Shown here: piece by piece, positions 12,296-21,770 of the stretch | How positions within the stretch are numbered: the stretch's first letter is position 1 | Layout: every line of letters starts with the position of its first letter | Assembly: GCA_014529385.2 (NCBI GenBank) | Contig: CM043964.1 | Location: 107,471,587 to 107,535,586, forward strand | From: Adiantum capillus-veneris | Taxonomy: Eukaryota; Streptophyta; Polypodiopsida; Polypodiales; Pteridaceae | DNA: 64,000 bases | Direction: 5' to 3' | Position numbers and translations under genes: made by a program | Notes under the pieces: generated by a model | Database searches by the model: none | Seen by the model: only the letters and a program-made list of their open reading frames with translations | Told to the model about the DNA's origin: nothing

Positions 12296-13426
12296 CTATA
12301 TTGAGGCTTGTTTGCCTCCGATCCTGTGGATCGTCACTCTGATCTCTTGTATGATTTCACAAAAGCTTGCCACAGCCAGATCCTCCTCAAACACGTGGTG
12401 GCTCCTTGCTTGCCAAATATGGTGAAAGAAGTAGTACCTGATTATTTGAGTGCAGACAAGAAGAGCAGGACTTCCCAACCTGTTACTACCAAAGAACAGA
12501 TCAGTCTTGAAGAACTTAATTTTCCATGTCCTTTGAATCCGCTTGCATATTTTCCCAGCCATGCCACTGATTGCTTGGCATCCCATGAAAAGGTGGGCTA
12601 GGTCTTCACTAGCTATTCTGCACCCCGAGCAACGATCGGACACGATTCCTCTTTCTTGTATCTTTATGCCCATAGGCAGAGCACTCCACATCACGTTCCA
12701 TAGAAATATCTTCATATACTGAGGCCACCTTGGCTTCCAGATGTTCTCCATGACTCCCTCCCACCGTTTTTCCATCCAGTGCCTCTTCCATAATTTGTTG
12801 AGGGGGCTACACCAATTAGCCTCGTGCATTAATGCATGGTAAATGCCTTTAGAATGTAGTTTCCAAAAGAGGCTACTCCCGGGCCATCTTCAAGCGTCCC
12901 ATTCAAAGTTGGATTCACAAATTGGCATCACCACCTTATCAAGCTCTTTCATCACCCTGTAGACTAGTAAGATCTCAAAGCCATTCGGTTGAAATTGGAT
13001 GGCTAAAGAGTCAGCAGTTTTCCATCACTTCCTGTTACCAGCCCAGAATTGCTCTAGTCGAAAGAGCCCCTTATTATTCACGTTCCTGGCCATTTCTATC
13101 CAATAGGGGCTTTGCGGCGGCCCCAATATTTTAGAGAGCCAAGGGGACCATTGCAAAATGGAGTTCTTAAAGTATCTAGTTGCTTCCCCCCATTCCAAAA
13201 CCTCAACTACTCTTTGCCACTTCCTCATTAGCTCCCCTGAGAGTCCTCCAGATCTAAGATAAGACCACTTCGAGGCGAGAAGTTTGTCGTGCATCACAAC
13301 CCCCTTCCACTTTCCCCCTTTGGATCCCAGTTTTACTGCATCAAGCATTTCCTTGGTCATGATAGCCCAAGCTTGGTCCTGTTTAGCCAATGAGGCATTG
13401 GCAAGCATAACGTTTTTTATCAACAA
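12296..13426 (-). pseudogene. LINE (non-LTR retrotransposon) 3' fragment with zf-RVT domain
   Basis: Reading from 13426 downward, the first frame (133 codons) resembles the region after reverse transcriptase in plant LINEs (LANASLAKQDQAWAIMTKE; RYFKNSILQWSPWLSKIL). The second frame (12829-12296, 177 codons) has the zinc-binding zf-RVT module: MKIFLWNVMWSALPMGIKI, then CSGC, then HLFMGC (C-x2-C...H-x4-C). This module sits at the C-terminus of plant L1-type ORF2. The two frames are separated by a frameshift or stop, and the endonuclease and RT catalytic parts are missing, so this is a 5'-truncated dead copy. A second fragment of the same family is at 61.2-62.1 kb. Confidence 0.75.
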
Positions 13427-13439
13427 AAAAAAATCATTG

Positions 13440-13521
13440 ACGTTTTGATTAATAATATCATCTTGAATTCTTTTGCCAAAGATGCCCTCACTTTACATCT
13501 GCTAAAAAGAGCCTAGATTTT

Positions 13522-13526
<5 letters not shown>
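13440..13526 (-). pseudogene. PPR repeat fragment with internal deletion
   Basis: The minus strand resembles the units of the decayed PPR gene at 19-21.8 kb. It has 'aaagtgagggcatct' fused directly to 'ggcaaaagaattca', which are about 60 bases apart in the intact units. It lies on the other side of the chromovirus from the main PPR block, so the element probably inserted in, or was rearranged within, PPR sequence. Confidence 0.55.

Positions 13527-13555
<29 letters not shown>
13527..13555. repeat. (GA)n microsatellite
   Basis: A short GA repeat between the PPR scrap and the broken end of the chromovirus. Confidence 0.93.
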
Positions 13556-13557
<2 letters not shown>

Positions 13558-13698
13558 AAGAAAAATACAAGATTAAAACCTAAATTAAAAAAGAGAGATA
13601 TAAACACAGAATAAAAAGAAGAGAAATAAACATAGCCCCGGGTATAGGTGATTTCAAATTTTCGCCCATGTAGGAATCTTACGTAATGGCCCATCACT

Positions 13699-14260
13699 TC
13701 AAGATGTAATTGTAGCCTTCAAAATGCCTTCAAAATGCCGATCATTGACAATGTTACTTGGCAAAACATACAACTTGTATAGGTTGTCCACAAATAACTT
13801 GGCTAGTTCAGGAGTCTCAATCATTGATTTGGTTGGAATAAACTTGCATAGTTTAGTCAACTGGTCTACGACCACCCATACTGAGTCATGACCTCGTACA
13901 GTGGTTGGTAAACCCACAATGAAATCCATAGAGATACTTTCACATTTACCATTGGTAATCTCCAAAGGATGTAAGAGTCCTCCTGCTTTCAAGCGCTCTG
14001 CTTTGTTAACTCGACATTTTTGGCAATGCAAGACATAAGCTTGAACAAAGCCATGTAGACCTGGCCACTAAAACTATCATTGTACGAGGGCATAAGTCTT
14101 TCTAATACCTGGGTGCCCTGCACTTGGACTATCATGAAATTCATAAAGAATTTGGCACCGAATGTCTCTGTCCGTCGGTACACAAACTCTCCCCTTATGG
14201 AGTAACTACGCATTGTCGATGGTGAAATGCTTCCATCGCTGTAGTTCATCACTCGATAGA
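13699..14260 (-). pseudogene. Chromovirus integrase, N-terminal and core part
   Basis: Overlapping frames (14252-13989 and 14031-13699) give the zinc-binding end (CIAKN, then CQKCRVNKAERLKAGGLL) and the core start SMDFIVGLPTT with its first catalytic Asp. DSVWVVVDQLTKLCKFIPT follows, then NIVNDRHFEG where the second catalytic Asp motif should be. Homology ends there and a few unrelated residues lead to a stop. The catalytic Glu region is on the opposite strand at 17.9 kb. Frameshifts within the zinc region make it non-functional. Confidence 0.75.
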
Positions 14261-14403
14261 GGAGAACTATGTGTGGAGGTTAACACTACACTACCATCAT
14301 TGGAGTGAGAAGGATCCCTCATTTGTACATGGCTCCACACTTTGGAATATGCGTCATCATGCTCATATTTTCCCTTTAGAGAATCCAAAAATTCACTACG
14401 AAG

Positions 14404-15909
14404 TTACGTGAACAAGAGAGAATTGATCTCCGGCATATGACTTAGAGTGTCAGTCACCACATTGTATCGTCCTTTATGATACCGGAGCTTGGCATCATAT
14501 TCTTGAAGAATCTCAGTCCACCTGGCTTTGCGACCCTTCAAATCAGTTTGTTGTGTAAACCATTTGATGCTTTCATGGTCAAACACAATCTCAAACTGAG
14601 CACCATACAAGTAATGTCACCATGTTTTTAATGTAGACACTATTGCATAGAGTTCGCGTTCATAAGTAGAGTAGTTCTGTTGTGTTGCATCAAGCTTCTT
14701 GCTTTCAAATGCAATTGGCCGCCCGTCTTATAACAGGACTGATCCAATAGCATGGTCACTGGCATCCGTTTTCAAAACGAATGGTTTCAAAGGATCTACA
14801 ATAGCTAGTATTGGAGCTGTAGCTAATGCATCCTTGAGCGTATCGAAACTATGCTGTTGAGCAGGTCCCCACTGAAAAGCTTTGCCTTTGCCTTTTAGTT
14901 GGTCCATCATGGGAACAACAATATTAGCATAGTTTTTAACGGACCTTCGATAAAAACCTGCAAATCCTTTAAAAAAATTGTAACTCTTCCAGATTTTTAG
15001 GAGAAGGCCACTGTCGAATTGTATCCACTTTGGATTGATCCATATGTAACCCATTAGCTAAAATAACATGCCCAACATAGTGAATTCTTCTTTCAGAAAA
15101 TCACACTTAGATTCCTTGGCATATAATTTATTTGTTCGTAGCAGTTCAAACACCTGCCTCAGATGTTGTAAGTGTTCTTCTTCAGAAGCATTGTAGACTA
15201 GAATGTCATCGAGAGAAACGATGAAAAATTTGCCAAGTACGGCTTCAAGACACTATCCATAAGTGTCATGAATGTTGCGGGCTCATTGGTTAACCCAAAG
15301 GGAATCACCAAACATTAGTAGTGTCTAAACCTTGTTCGGAATGCAGTTTTGGGTATATCAACAAGTCAAATACGGACTTAGTCATAACCTGACCGCAAGT
15401 CTATTTTCGTAAAAATACGAGCATGAGTGAGCTTGTCGAACAACTCATCCACGCATGGCAATGGGTACTTAATCTTAACGATAACCGCATTTAAGCCACG
15501 GTAGTCTACGCATATGCACATATTGCCGTCTTTTTTCTTCACTAATAGGATAGGAGAAGCCCATGGTAAAGAACTGAGTTGGATAAACCCTCTGCTACGG
15601 TAGTCAGCAAGCTGACGTTCCACCTCAGCAGCTTGAGAGTAACTCATGCGGTAGGGTGGTTTACTGACAGGTTTACTGCCTGCAACCACATCGATGCTAT
15701 GTTGCACTGATCGTGTCGGCGGTAAATCCTGGTGGCAAATCATTAGGAAAAACATCGTGAAATTCCTTTAATAAATTTTTTAACTCACTAGCAACTTTTG
15801 CTTGTTGGGAAGTAGCCATTGGTGGAAGAGATGAGAGAGAAGCATGAGGCGTTGAGGAATGTTCAACAGATTCAATTTTAGAGAGAAAATGAGACAATGA
15901 GTAACACAA
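14404..15909 (-). pseudogene. Chromovirus reverse transcriptase and RNase H
   Basis: On the minus strand: DLPP and [20 protein letters not shown], then [23 protein letters not shown] and [11 protein letters not shown] (frame 15755-15378), the fingers and palm of a Ty3/gypsy RT. Around 15200 the catalytic box reads FFIVSLDDILVY (LDD retained). The frame 15054-14728 holds the connection region (FAGFYRRSVKNYA, WGPAQQHSF) and the RNase H start LKTDASDHAIGSVLL. A following stretch reads STYERELYAIV, and the frame 14610-14404 reads VFDHESIKWF and WTEILQEYDAKLRYHKGRYN, then VVTDTLSHMP (RNase H end). Several stops and frameshifts separate the frames. Confidence 0.82.
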
Positions 15910-16023
15910 TCAAACTTGATCTATTTCATTATCAGAAACGAGTTGCATAAGCTCAGTTGTACACATCAATGGTGAAGAAGGTACATCCTTCTCTCCTAAC
16001 AACAACACATATGCGCCATGGGA

Positions 16024-16773
16024 TTAGAACATCAAGCTGTCATGCTCATAGCTACGCTTCAGTGATGGTCCTAGGCTATGCAACCATTCCCTACCAAGCA
16101 CCACGTCTGCCCTCTCCATGTTCATAACCTGAAAATCCAAGGATGTGGAGTAGCCTTGTACTTCCAACGGAACAGCTCGGACTTGAGTATCCCAGATTTC
16201 GATATCATGTCCATTCATCATTGCTACCTTGTAGAGGTGGGTACTCAGAGTTTGAGGCAATTTGAGTTTTTTCACCAATGCATAATTGATAAAATTGTGA
16301 GTAGCACCCTCATCTACCAAGATGCGCACCTTGTGCTCTTGCAGAGATCCGTGCATACGTACTAACTCATGGGGTCCGAAGGTCTGTTGCCACATGGAAG
16401 CTATGAGACAGCATTCATGCACCACCTCGGTGTGTGTTACTTCCACTGTAGAGAATCGTGAGGAAGACTCAAGAGGTAGCAGTTGCACCATGTGCACTGC
16501 TTTCTCCTTGCCATGAGCAGCAGCTTTCCCCTTGGGACAATCCTTTTTGCCATGACCGCTTTCTAAACATTGAAAACATAATATATCTTTCTTAGATTTA
16601 TCAAAGTCCTCAGGAGAGAGAGGACCTCTGGAGCCCTTGGATTTTTTAGATGCTTCTGAATTAGCTACTATAATTTTCCTTTTATTGTGCCCGTACTGTG
16701 TGCGTGTATTACCAGGCACGTGATTATGATGTGATTTCTTTTCATCTGGATCATCGTGAATATGTGCTTTCAC
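16024..16773 (-). pseudogene. Chromovirus nucleocapsid zinc knuckle and protease
   Basis: A 249-codon frame. A basic region is followed by the CCHC zinc knuckle CFQCLESGHGKKDC (RNA binding). After a linker comes the aspartic protease, ILVDEGATHNFI, where the usual D-S-G has Glu in place of Ser; that is a common variant in plant gypsy elements. ADVVLGREWLHSLGP follows, the conserved ILG-W-L motif. It is continuous within itself, but a frameshift or stop separates it from gag upstream and RT downstream. Confidence 0.82.
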
Positions 16774-16918
16774 TATGGCTTCCTCAAGTGTTTTAGGGTC
16801 TTGAGTCTTGACGTACTTCTTAAGCTCTGGTGTCAGACCACGGATAAACCCACGTACTTGCTAAAAGGTGTCTAGGCCTTCCAACTTGATGATAACATTC
16901 CAATAGTGAGATATATAT

Positions 16919-17638
16919 TCAAGTAATGATGGGTATTGCCCAAGTCGTCCAATTACGATCTGCCTCATTTGTAGGCAAGAATTCTTTGCGAAACATAGTT
17001 TCAAAAGCTGCCCAACTCTGTGGTATGATATTCTTCTCCTTGAGAGACATCCACCATTTGTAGGCCTTGCCTTCCAGAGTTAAACTTGTTTGTAGTGCTC
17101 TGACTGCGTCTGGAGTACGCCGTAAGGCGTGAATTCCATCCCACTTGCTGAGAAAGATATTCATTGCATCCTTATTGCGATCTCGGTCCTCTCCCTTAAA
17201 AGTCGGTGGTTTGGTGTTTTTCAACAACTCATCGACCTCTTTTGCAGTGAGAGTGTGCAAAGCATCAGCAGATGGACCTTGTCCCTGATTAGAAGGGCCT
17301 TGCCCCTTTGTAGCAACGTGCTCATGCATGTGCATGTCAGCAGGACCCTTGGACTGCTGTTGCATTAATTGTATCACTAACGTGGATAATTTAGTGACGT
17401 TTTCATTTAAAGATGAACAATTTCCTTCCATGACTGGTATGCGTGTCTGAAGTGCACGAAATTCTTGAATATCAAGCAGTTCATAAGTGTCGTCACCCGT
17501 CGTAGCGTCGCGGGCACTCTCCGTGAGAGCATCCGACCACGAGCCATCATGGGCGGGATCCGGCGAATTATGCTTGAACTCAAAAGTCATATTGATATCT
17601 GAATCCATGGCGACACAGTGTAGTGGAAGGAATAGCAA
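16919..17638 (-). pseudogene. Chromovirus gag (capsid) region
   Basis: A 239-codon frame starting at an ATG (17638; a better start may be the following MDSDINMTFEF). It contains a coiled or spacer part with a Gln-rich run (LVIQLMQQQSKGP). The retrotransposon gag capsid signature follows: PPTFKGEDRDRN, NIFLSKWDGIHAL, LEGKAYKWWMSL, WAAFETMFRKEFLP. It ends early where the frame shifts; continuation toward the zinc knuckle lies in another frame. Confidence 0.8.
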
Positions 17639-17896
17639 GAAAAATACCTGATGTCGATAAGATGTTCCGTAGGTGTAGAATGTTCCGCAACTGGTAATTA
17701 TCGATAAAGAATCCCGTAGACACCGGTAGTTAGCCTTGCTAATTTCGTTCGTGCTCCAAGCTTGAAGCGATCGGCAATTTCGTTGGTAGTCTCAGTTGCT
17801 TGAAAGCACCCGCCACAAATATTGTTGGTAGTCCGATCTTTAAGAGACCGTAAATTTACCCGTTGAATAGCACCAAGTCGATTTGACGCAGTCGGC

Positions 17897-18880
17897 AGCA
17901 AATTTCAGAACATTGGGTACACAATTAAACCTCAGTACAGTCGATCATCCAGAAATAGATGGTCAGACTGAGCGAGTTAACCAAGTGCTAGAAGATATGC
18001 TAAGAGCATACTTTAGCAAGAAACAGTCAGACTGGGAAGAATATTTACCTGTTCTCGAGTTTGCCTACAATAGTGCTAAGCATGTCAAAACTCGATTTAG
18101 TCCTTTCATGCTCATGTATGGTTTTCAACCTAGGTCACCTGTTATGGTGGGGTTGGCAACCGAAAAGCTCCAACAGGATAAGGATTTTCTCCAAGACCAC
18201 ATGGATATGCTGAAACTCGCTCGTCAGAATGTCCGACAAGCACAGGATCGGTATAAGAAGTACACTGATGAGAAACGTCGGCAAGTTACCTTTGAGGAAG
18301 GGGAGGAAGTCTTTTTACGTGTGCCAGAACATTTAGAAAGTCTGAAAACTGGGCCAACACCTAAATTATCTCCACGATATTGTGGGCTTTTCAAAATACT
18401 CAAGTGAGTAGGTGATTGTGCCTACAAATTATTGCTACCTACACATTCTTGTATTCATCCGGTGTTTCATGTAAGCCGTTTACGTAAGCGGTTCCATGGG
18501 GACGACAATGTCATTAACCAACAGATTTTGGTTGATTTCGTTGAACCTCCTACCTTACCGCATGAACTTGAACTCATTCTCGATTATCATGATTTACGTA
18601 TGCGTCATCATGTACGTCAACAATCCTTAATCAAGTGGAAAGATCGACCCGAGAAAGGTTGGGAAAACATTAGTGTTCTTAAGAAGAAGTTTCCCACTTT
18701 TGTTTTCGAGGACGAAAACTCTTCTTTAAGGGGAGAGTAATGTCAGGACAAGGGCAAGGCCGGGCTAGGCAGTGTGGAAAGGGAGTCCAACTAGGGCAAA
18801 GGTCTAGGAGCATGCTATATAGTGGGAGGTTGGGAGGTGGACTCCAAGGCACTAGTTCCCCTAGTCTCATAGTTGACTAT
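17897..18880 (+). pseudogene. Inverted chromovirus 3' part: integrase C-term and chromodomain
   Basis: The plus strand starts mid-integrase. It reads RTLGTQLNLSTVDHPEIDGQ, then TERVNQVLEDML, with the catalytic Glu in GQTERVN. Next come LPVLEFAYNSAKH, FSPFMLMYGF and the GPY/F-type KLSPRYCGLFKILK. One in-frame TGA (18405) follows, then VGDCAYKLLLP and HPVFHVSRLRKRF. The last frame (18432-18740) carries a C-terminal chromodomain-like module: ELELILDYHDL, then SLIKWKDRPEKGWENISVL and KKFPTFVFED. Such a module targets chromoviruses to chromatin. It ends at a polypurine tract (about 18727-18739) and an LTR (18741). It is opposite in strand to the rest of the element and flanked by 34-bp direct repeats of leader. 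Confidence 0.82.
18741..18871 (+). repeat. Chromovirus LTR, plus-oriented copy
   Basis: A 131-bp LTR beginning TGTCAGGAC and ending CTAGTCTCATA (the terminal CA has become TA). A purine-rich tract precedes it, as expected for a 3' LTR. It forms an inverted repeat with 18926-19057. Confidence 0.88.
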
Positions 18881-18912
18881 TTGAATAGCCCCAAGTCGAT
18901 TTGACGCAGTCG

Positions 18913-18924
18913 GCTCTGATACCA
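18913..18924 (-). other. Initiator-Met tRNA primer-binding site of the chromovirus
   Basis: The minus strand reads TGGTATCAGAGC, an exact match to the plant initiator-Met tRNA 3' end complement. It is one base inside the minus-oriented LTR. Confidence 0.88.
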
Positions 18925-18925
18925 A

Positions 18926-19057
18926 TGTGAGACTAGGGGAACTAGTGCCTTGGAGTCCACCTCCCAACCTCCCACTATATAGCATGGCTCCTAGCCCTTT
19001 CCCCTAGTTGGACTCCCTTTCCACACTGCCTAGCCCGGCCTTGCCCTTGTCCTGACA
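18926..19057 (-). repeat. Chromovirus 5' LTR, minus-oriented copy
   Basis: A 132-bp LTR reading TGTCAGGAC...CTAGTCTCACA on the minus strand, with intact TG...CA ends. It is nearly identical to the plus-oriented LTR at 18741-18871; only a few mismatches are visible. PPR-like sequence begins right after 19057. Confidence 0.88.
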
Positions 19058-21770
19058 GGCCTCACTTTGCATCCTCTAAAAATAGCATGGAGCTTCCTAG
19101 CACTTCCCCTGTTGGGCATATCCCGCAATCAAAACATTCCACGAAATGGCATATGGGGAAAGCAACTCCTCAAGCACTTTTTGTGATTTCTGAAGTAGAT
19201 GAAATTTGGCAATCATGTTGGCTTGGGCATTGCAAAGCACGATCTTTTCTTTCAACAGCCCTTGACTAAAACTATGATCTTGAACTCTTTTGCATATATA
19301 AATTTCTTACGTAGTGCTACATGCATTCAAGACAGAAGCGTAGGTATATCTACATTTTCTTTTAGTAACCCCTGACTAAAAATCTCATCATGAATGATTT
19401 TTCCCATATCAGCATGTTGAGCAGTGGCACATGCCTTCAAGGTGCAAGTGTAATTGATTGCATCTAGAGAGGTGCCATTACTTTGCATCCCCTAAGATCT
19501 GCTCAGAACTTCTTGGCCTTGCCCCCATTTGGCATATCATATCATGCAATCAATGAATTCCAAAAGACAACAGCCCGGATAGTGTCTCCTCAAGCAATTT
19601 TTGTGTTTTCTGAAGGATACCACATTTAGCATACATATCGACCAAGGCATTGCAAAGCACAACATTTTCTTTCAATTGATATTGACTAACATGAATTCTT
19701 TTGCCCGTATCAGCATCTTGAGTGGTGGCACACACCTTTGAGATGCAAGCATAAATCATTGCATCTAGAGAGATACCATTGCTTTGCATCTTTTGAAAAT
19801 AGCCCAGAGCTTCCTAGACTTGCCCCCATTTGGTATATCATATCATGCAATCAATGAATTTCAAAACAAAACAACTTAGATAGTGTCTCCTCAAGCAATT
19901 TTTTTTCTTTCTGAAGGATACCACATTTAGCAAACATATCGACCAATGCATTGAGAAAAGCACAATTTTGTCTTTCAATTGATATTCACTAATGTGAACA
20001 CTTTTGCCCGTATCAGCATCTTGAGTGGTGGCACACACCTTCAAGATGAAAGCATAAATCATTGCATCTAGAGAGATACCCTTGAAAATAGCCCAGAGCT
20101 TCCTAGCCTTGCTCCCATTTGGAATATCCTACAAAAAATGAATTCCAAAAGACAATGTCCTGGATAGTTGTCTCCTCTAGCACTTTATATTCTTTTTGAA
20201 GGACACCACATTTGGCATACATGTCGACCAAGGCATTACCAAGCACAATATTTTTTTTCAACAACCCCTAGCTAACAATCTCATTGTGAATTCTTTTGTT
20301 GGTATTAGCATCTTGAGTGGTGAAATATGCCTTTTAGATACAAGAATAAGTGATTGCATGTGGAGAGATGCCCTCACTTTGCATATTTTGAAAATACCCT
20401 AGAGCTTTTGAGCCTTGCCTCTGTTTGACATATCCTAAAATCAATGAATTGCAAGACACATCATCCCAGATAGGTAGCTCTTCAAGTGAGTTTTGAAGGG
20501 CAACACATTTGGCATATGTGTTGACCAAGGCATTGCTAATCCATGACTAACAATATCATGGTGAATTCTTTTGCCTATATCAGCAGCTTGAGTGGTGGCA
20601 CATGCCTTCAAGATGCAAGTATAACTTATTTCATCTCGAGAGATGCCTTCGCTTTGCATTGCATCAGTTGAAAATAGCCTAGAGTGTCTTGGCCTTGCCC
20701 CCGTTTGGCATGTTCTATAATCAATGAATTTTAGGAGACAACATCACAGAGAAATAGCTCCTCAAGCACTTTTTATGTGTTTTAAATGACACTACATTTG
20801 GCGTGCATGTCGGCCAATGCATTGCACTCCCTCTTTGTCTCTCTTGCTCGCTATTGCTCTTGCTGATTTTCTCACTTGCATTACCATGTATGTCAAGAGT
20901 CTTTGACTCATAATATTGATGTGAATTAATTTTCCCATATAAGTTTTTTGCATAGTGTCACATGCCTTTCAAATGCAAGCCTAAGTAATTGCATCTAGAG
21001 AGAATTCCTTGCTTCACATGCTTTGAAAATAGCCCTGAGATTACTGGCCCTACTGTTGGGCATATCCTACAATTAAACACTACAAGAGAGGGCATTTCAA
21101 ACAGGCAGCTCCTCAAGCACTTTTTATGCTTCGTGATGTAGGAAGATATTTTGCATACATGTCGACCAAATATGATCGTGAAATTTTTTTGTGTCGTGTG
21201 TAGTGCCACACGTCTATAAAACAAAAGTGTAGGTAATTTCATCTACATTAGTAACAATATTATTGCAAACTATTTTTCCCATATCAAAACCTTGAGTGAT
21301 GGGACATGCCTTGAAGGTGCAAGCGTAAGTGATTGCATTTTTAGAGATGCCCTCACTTTCATCCTCTAAAATCAGCCCAGATCTTGCATATCTTGAATAT
21401 ATCCCACAATCAGAACACTCTAAGAGAGGGCATCTTGGAGAGGTAGTTTCTGATGTGCTTCTTAGCCTTGCCCCTATTCATCATATATATCTTATAATCA
21501 ATGAATTCCAAGAGACACCATCCTGAAAAGGCATCTCCTCAAGCACTTTTTGTGTCTTTTGAAGTACATCGCGTTTGGTATACATGTCAACCAAGGCATT
21601 GGCAAGAACGACGTCTTCTTTCAAGAGTCTTTGACTAATAATGTTGATTTGTTTTTCTTATATAAGTGTCTTGCATAGTGCCACATGCCTTTCAAATGCA
21701 AGGGTAGGTAATTGCATCTAGAGACAAGCCCAGAGCTTCCTGGCCCTACCCTTATTGTCTTGCCTTGCAC
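19058..21770 (-). pseudogene. Decayed PLS-type pentatricopeptide repeat (PPR) gene
   Basis: PPR proteins bind organellar RNA. The minus strand carries about nine related units, spaced roughly 280-410 bases and matching the 303-bp P-L-S triplet period. Each contains a GMQSEGIS-like coding block (near 19065, 19475, 19772, 20078, 20370, 20650, 21003, 21347 and 21720). Recognisable pieces include MQSNGISLDAMIYACI, DADTGKRIHVS, NVVLCNALVDMYAKCG, and WDDVSCNSLILGYVKQ with ALGYFQNMQSEGISPHAITY. No frame exceeds about 95 codons, and stops, frameshifts and deletions occur in every unit. No N-terminal targeting peptide or C-terminal E/DYW domain was found. The wording of the repeats is reminiscent of fern PPR families (inference). 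Confidence 0.82.

Larger units (their letters stand above)
13727..19057 (-). mobile_element. Rearranged Ty3/gypsy chromovirus
   Basis: The element reads on the minus strand. A 132-bp 5' LTR (19057-18926) is followed by an initiator-Met primer-binding site (18924-18913), leader, gag, protease, RT, RNase H and the first part of integrase, ending abruptly near 13727 without a 3' LTR. The missing 3' part (rest of integrase, chromodomain, polypurine tract, LTR) lies on the plus strand at 17897-18871, inserted in the element's own leader between two 34-bp direct repeats (17863-17896, 18881-18914). The integrase break on the minus strand (after VNDRHF) and the start of the plus part (RTLGTQLN) are only about ten residues apart in normal integrases, so the two pieces appear to come from one element. 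Confidence 0.8.
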
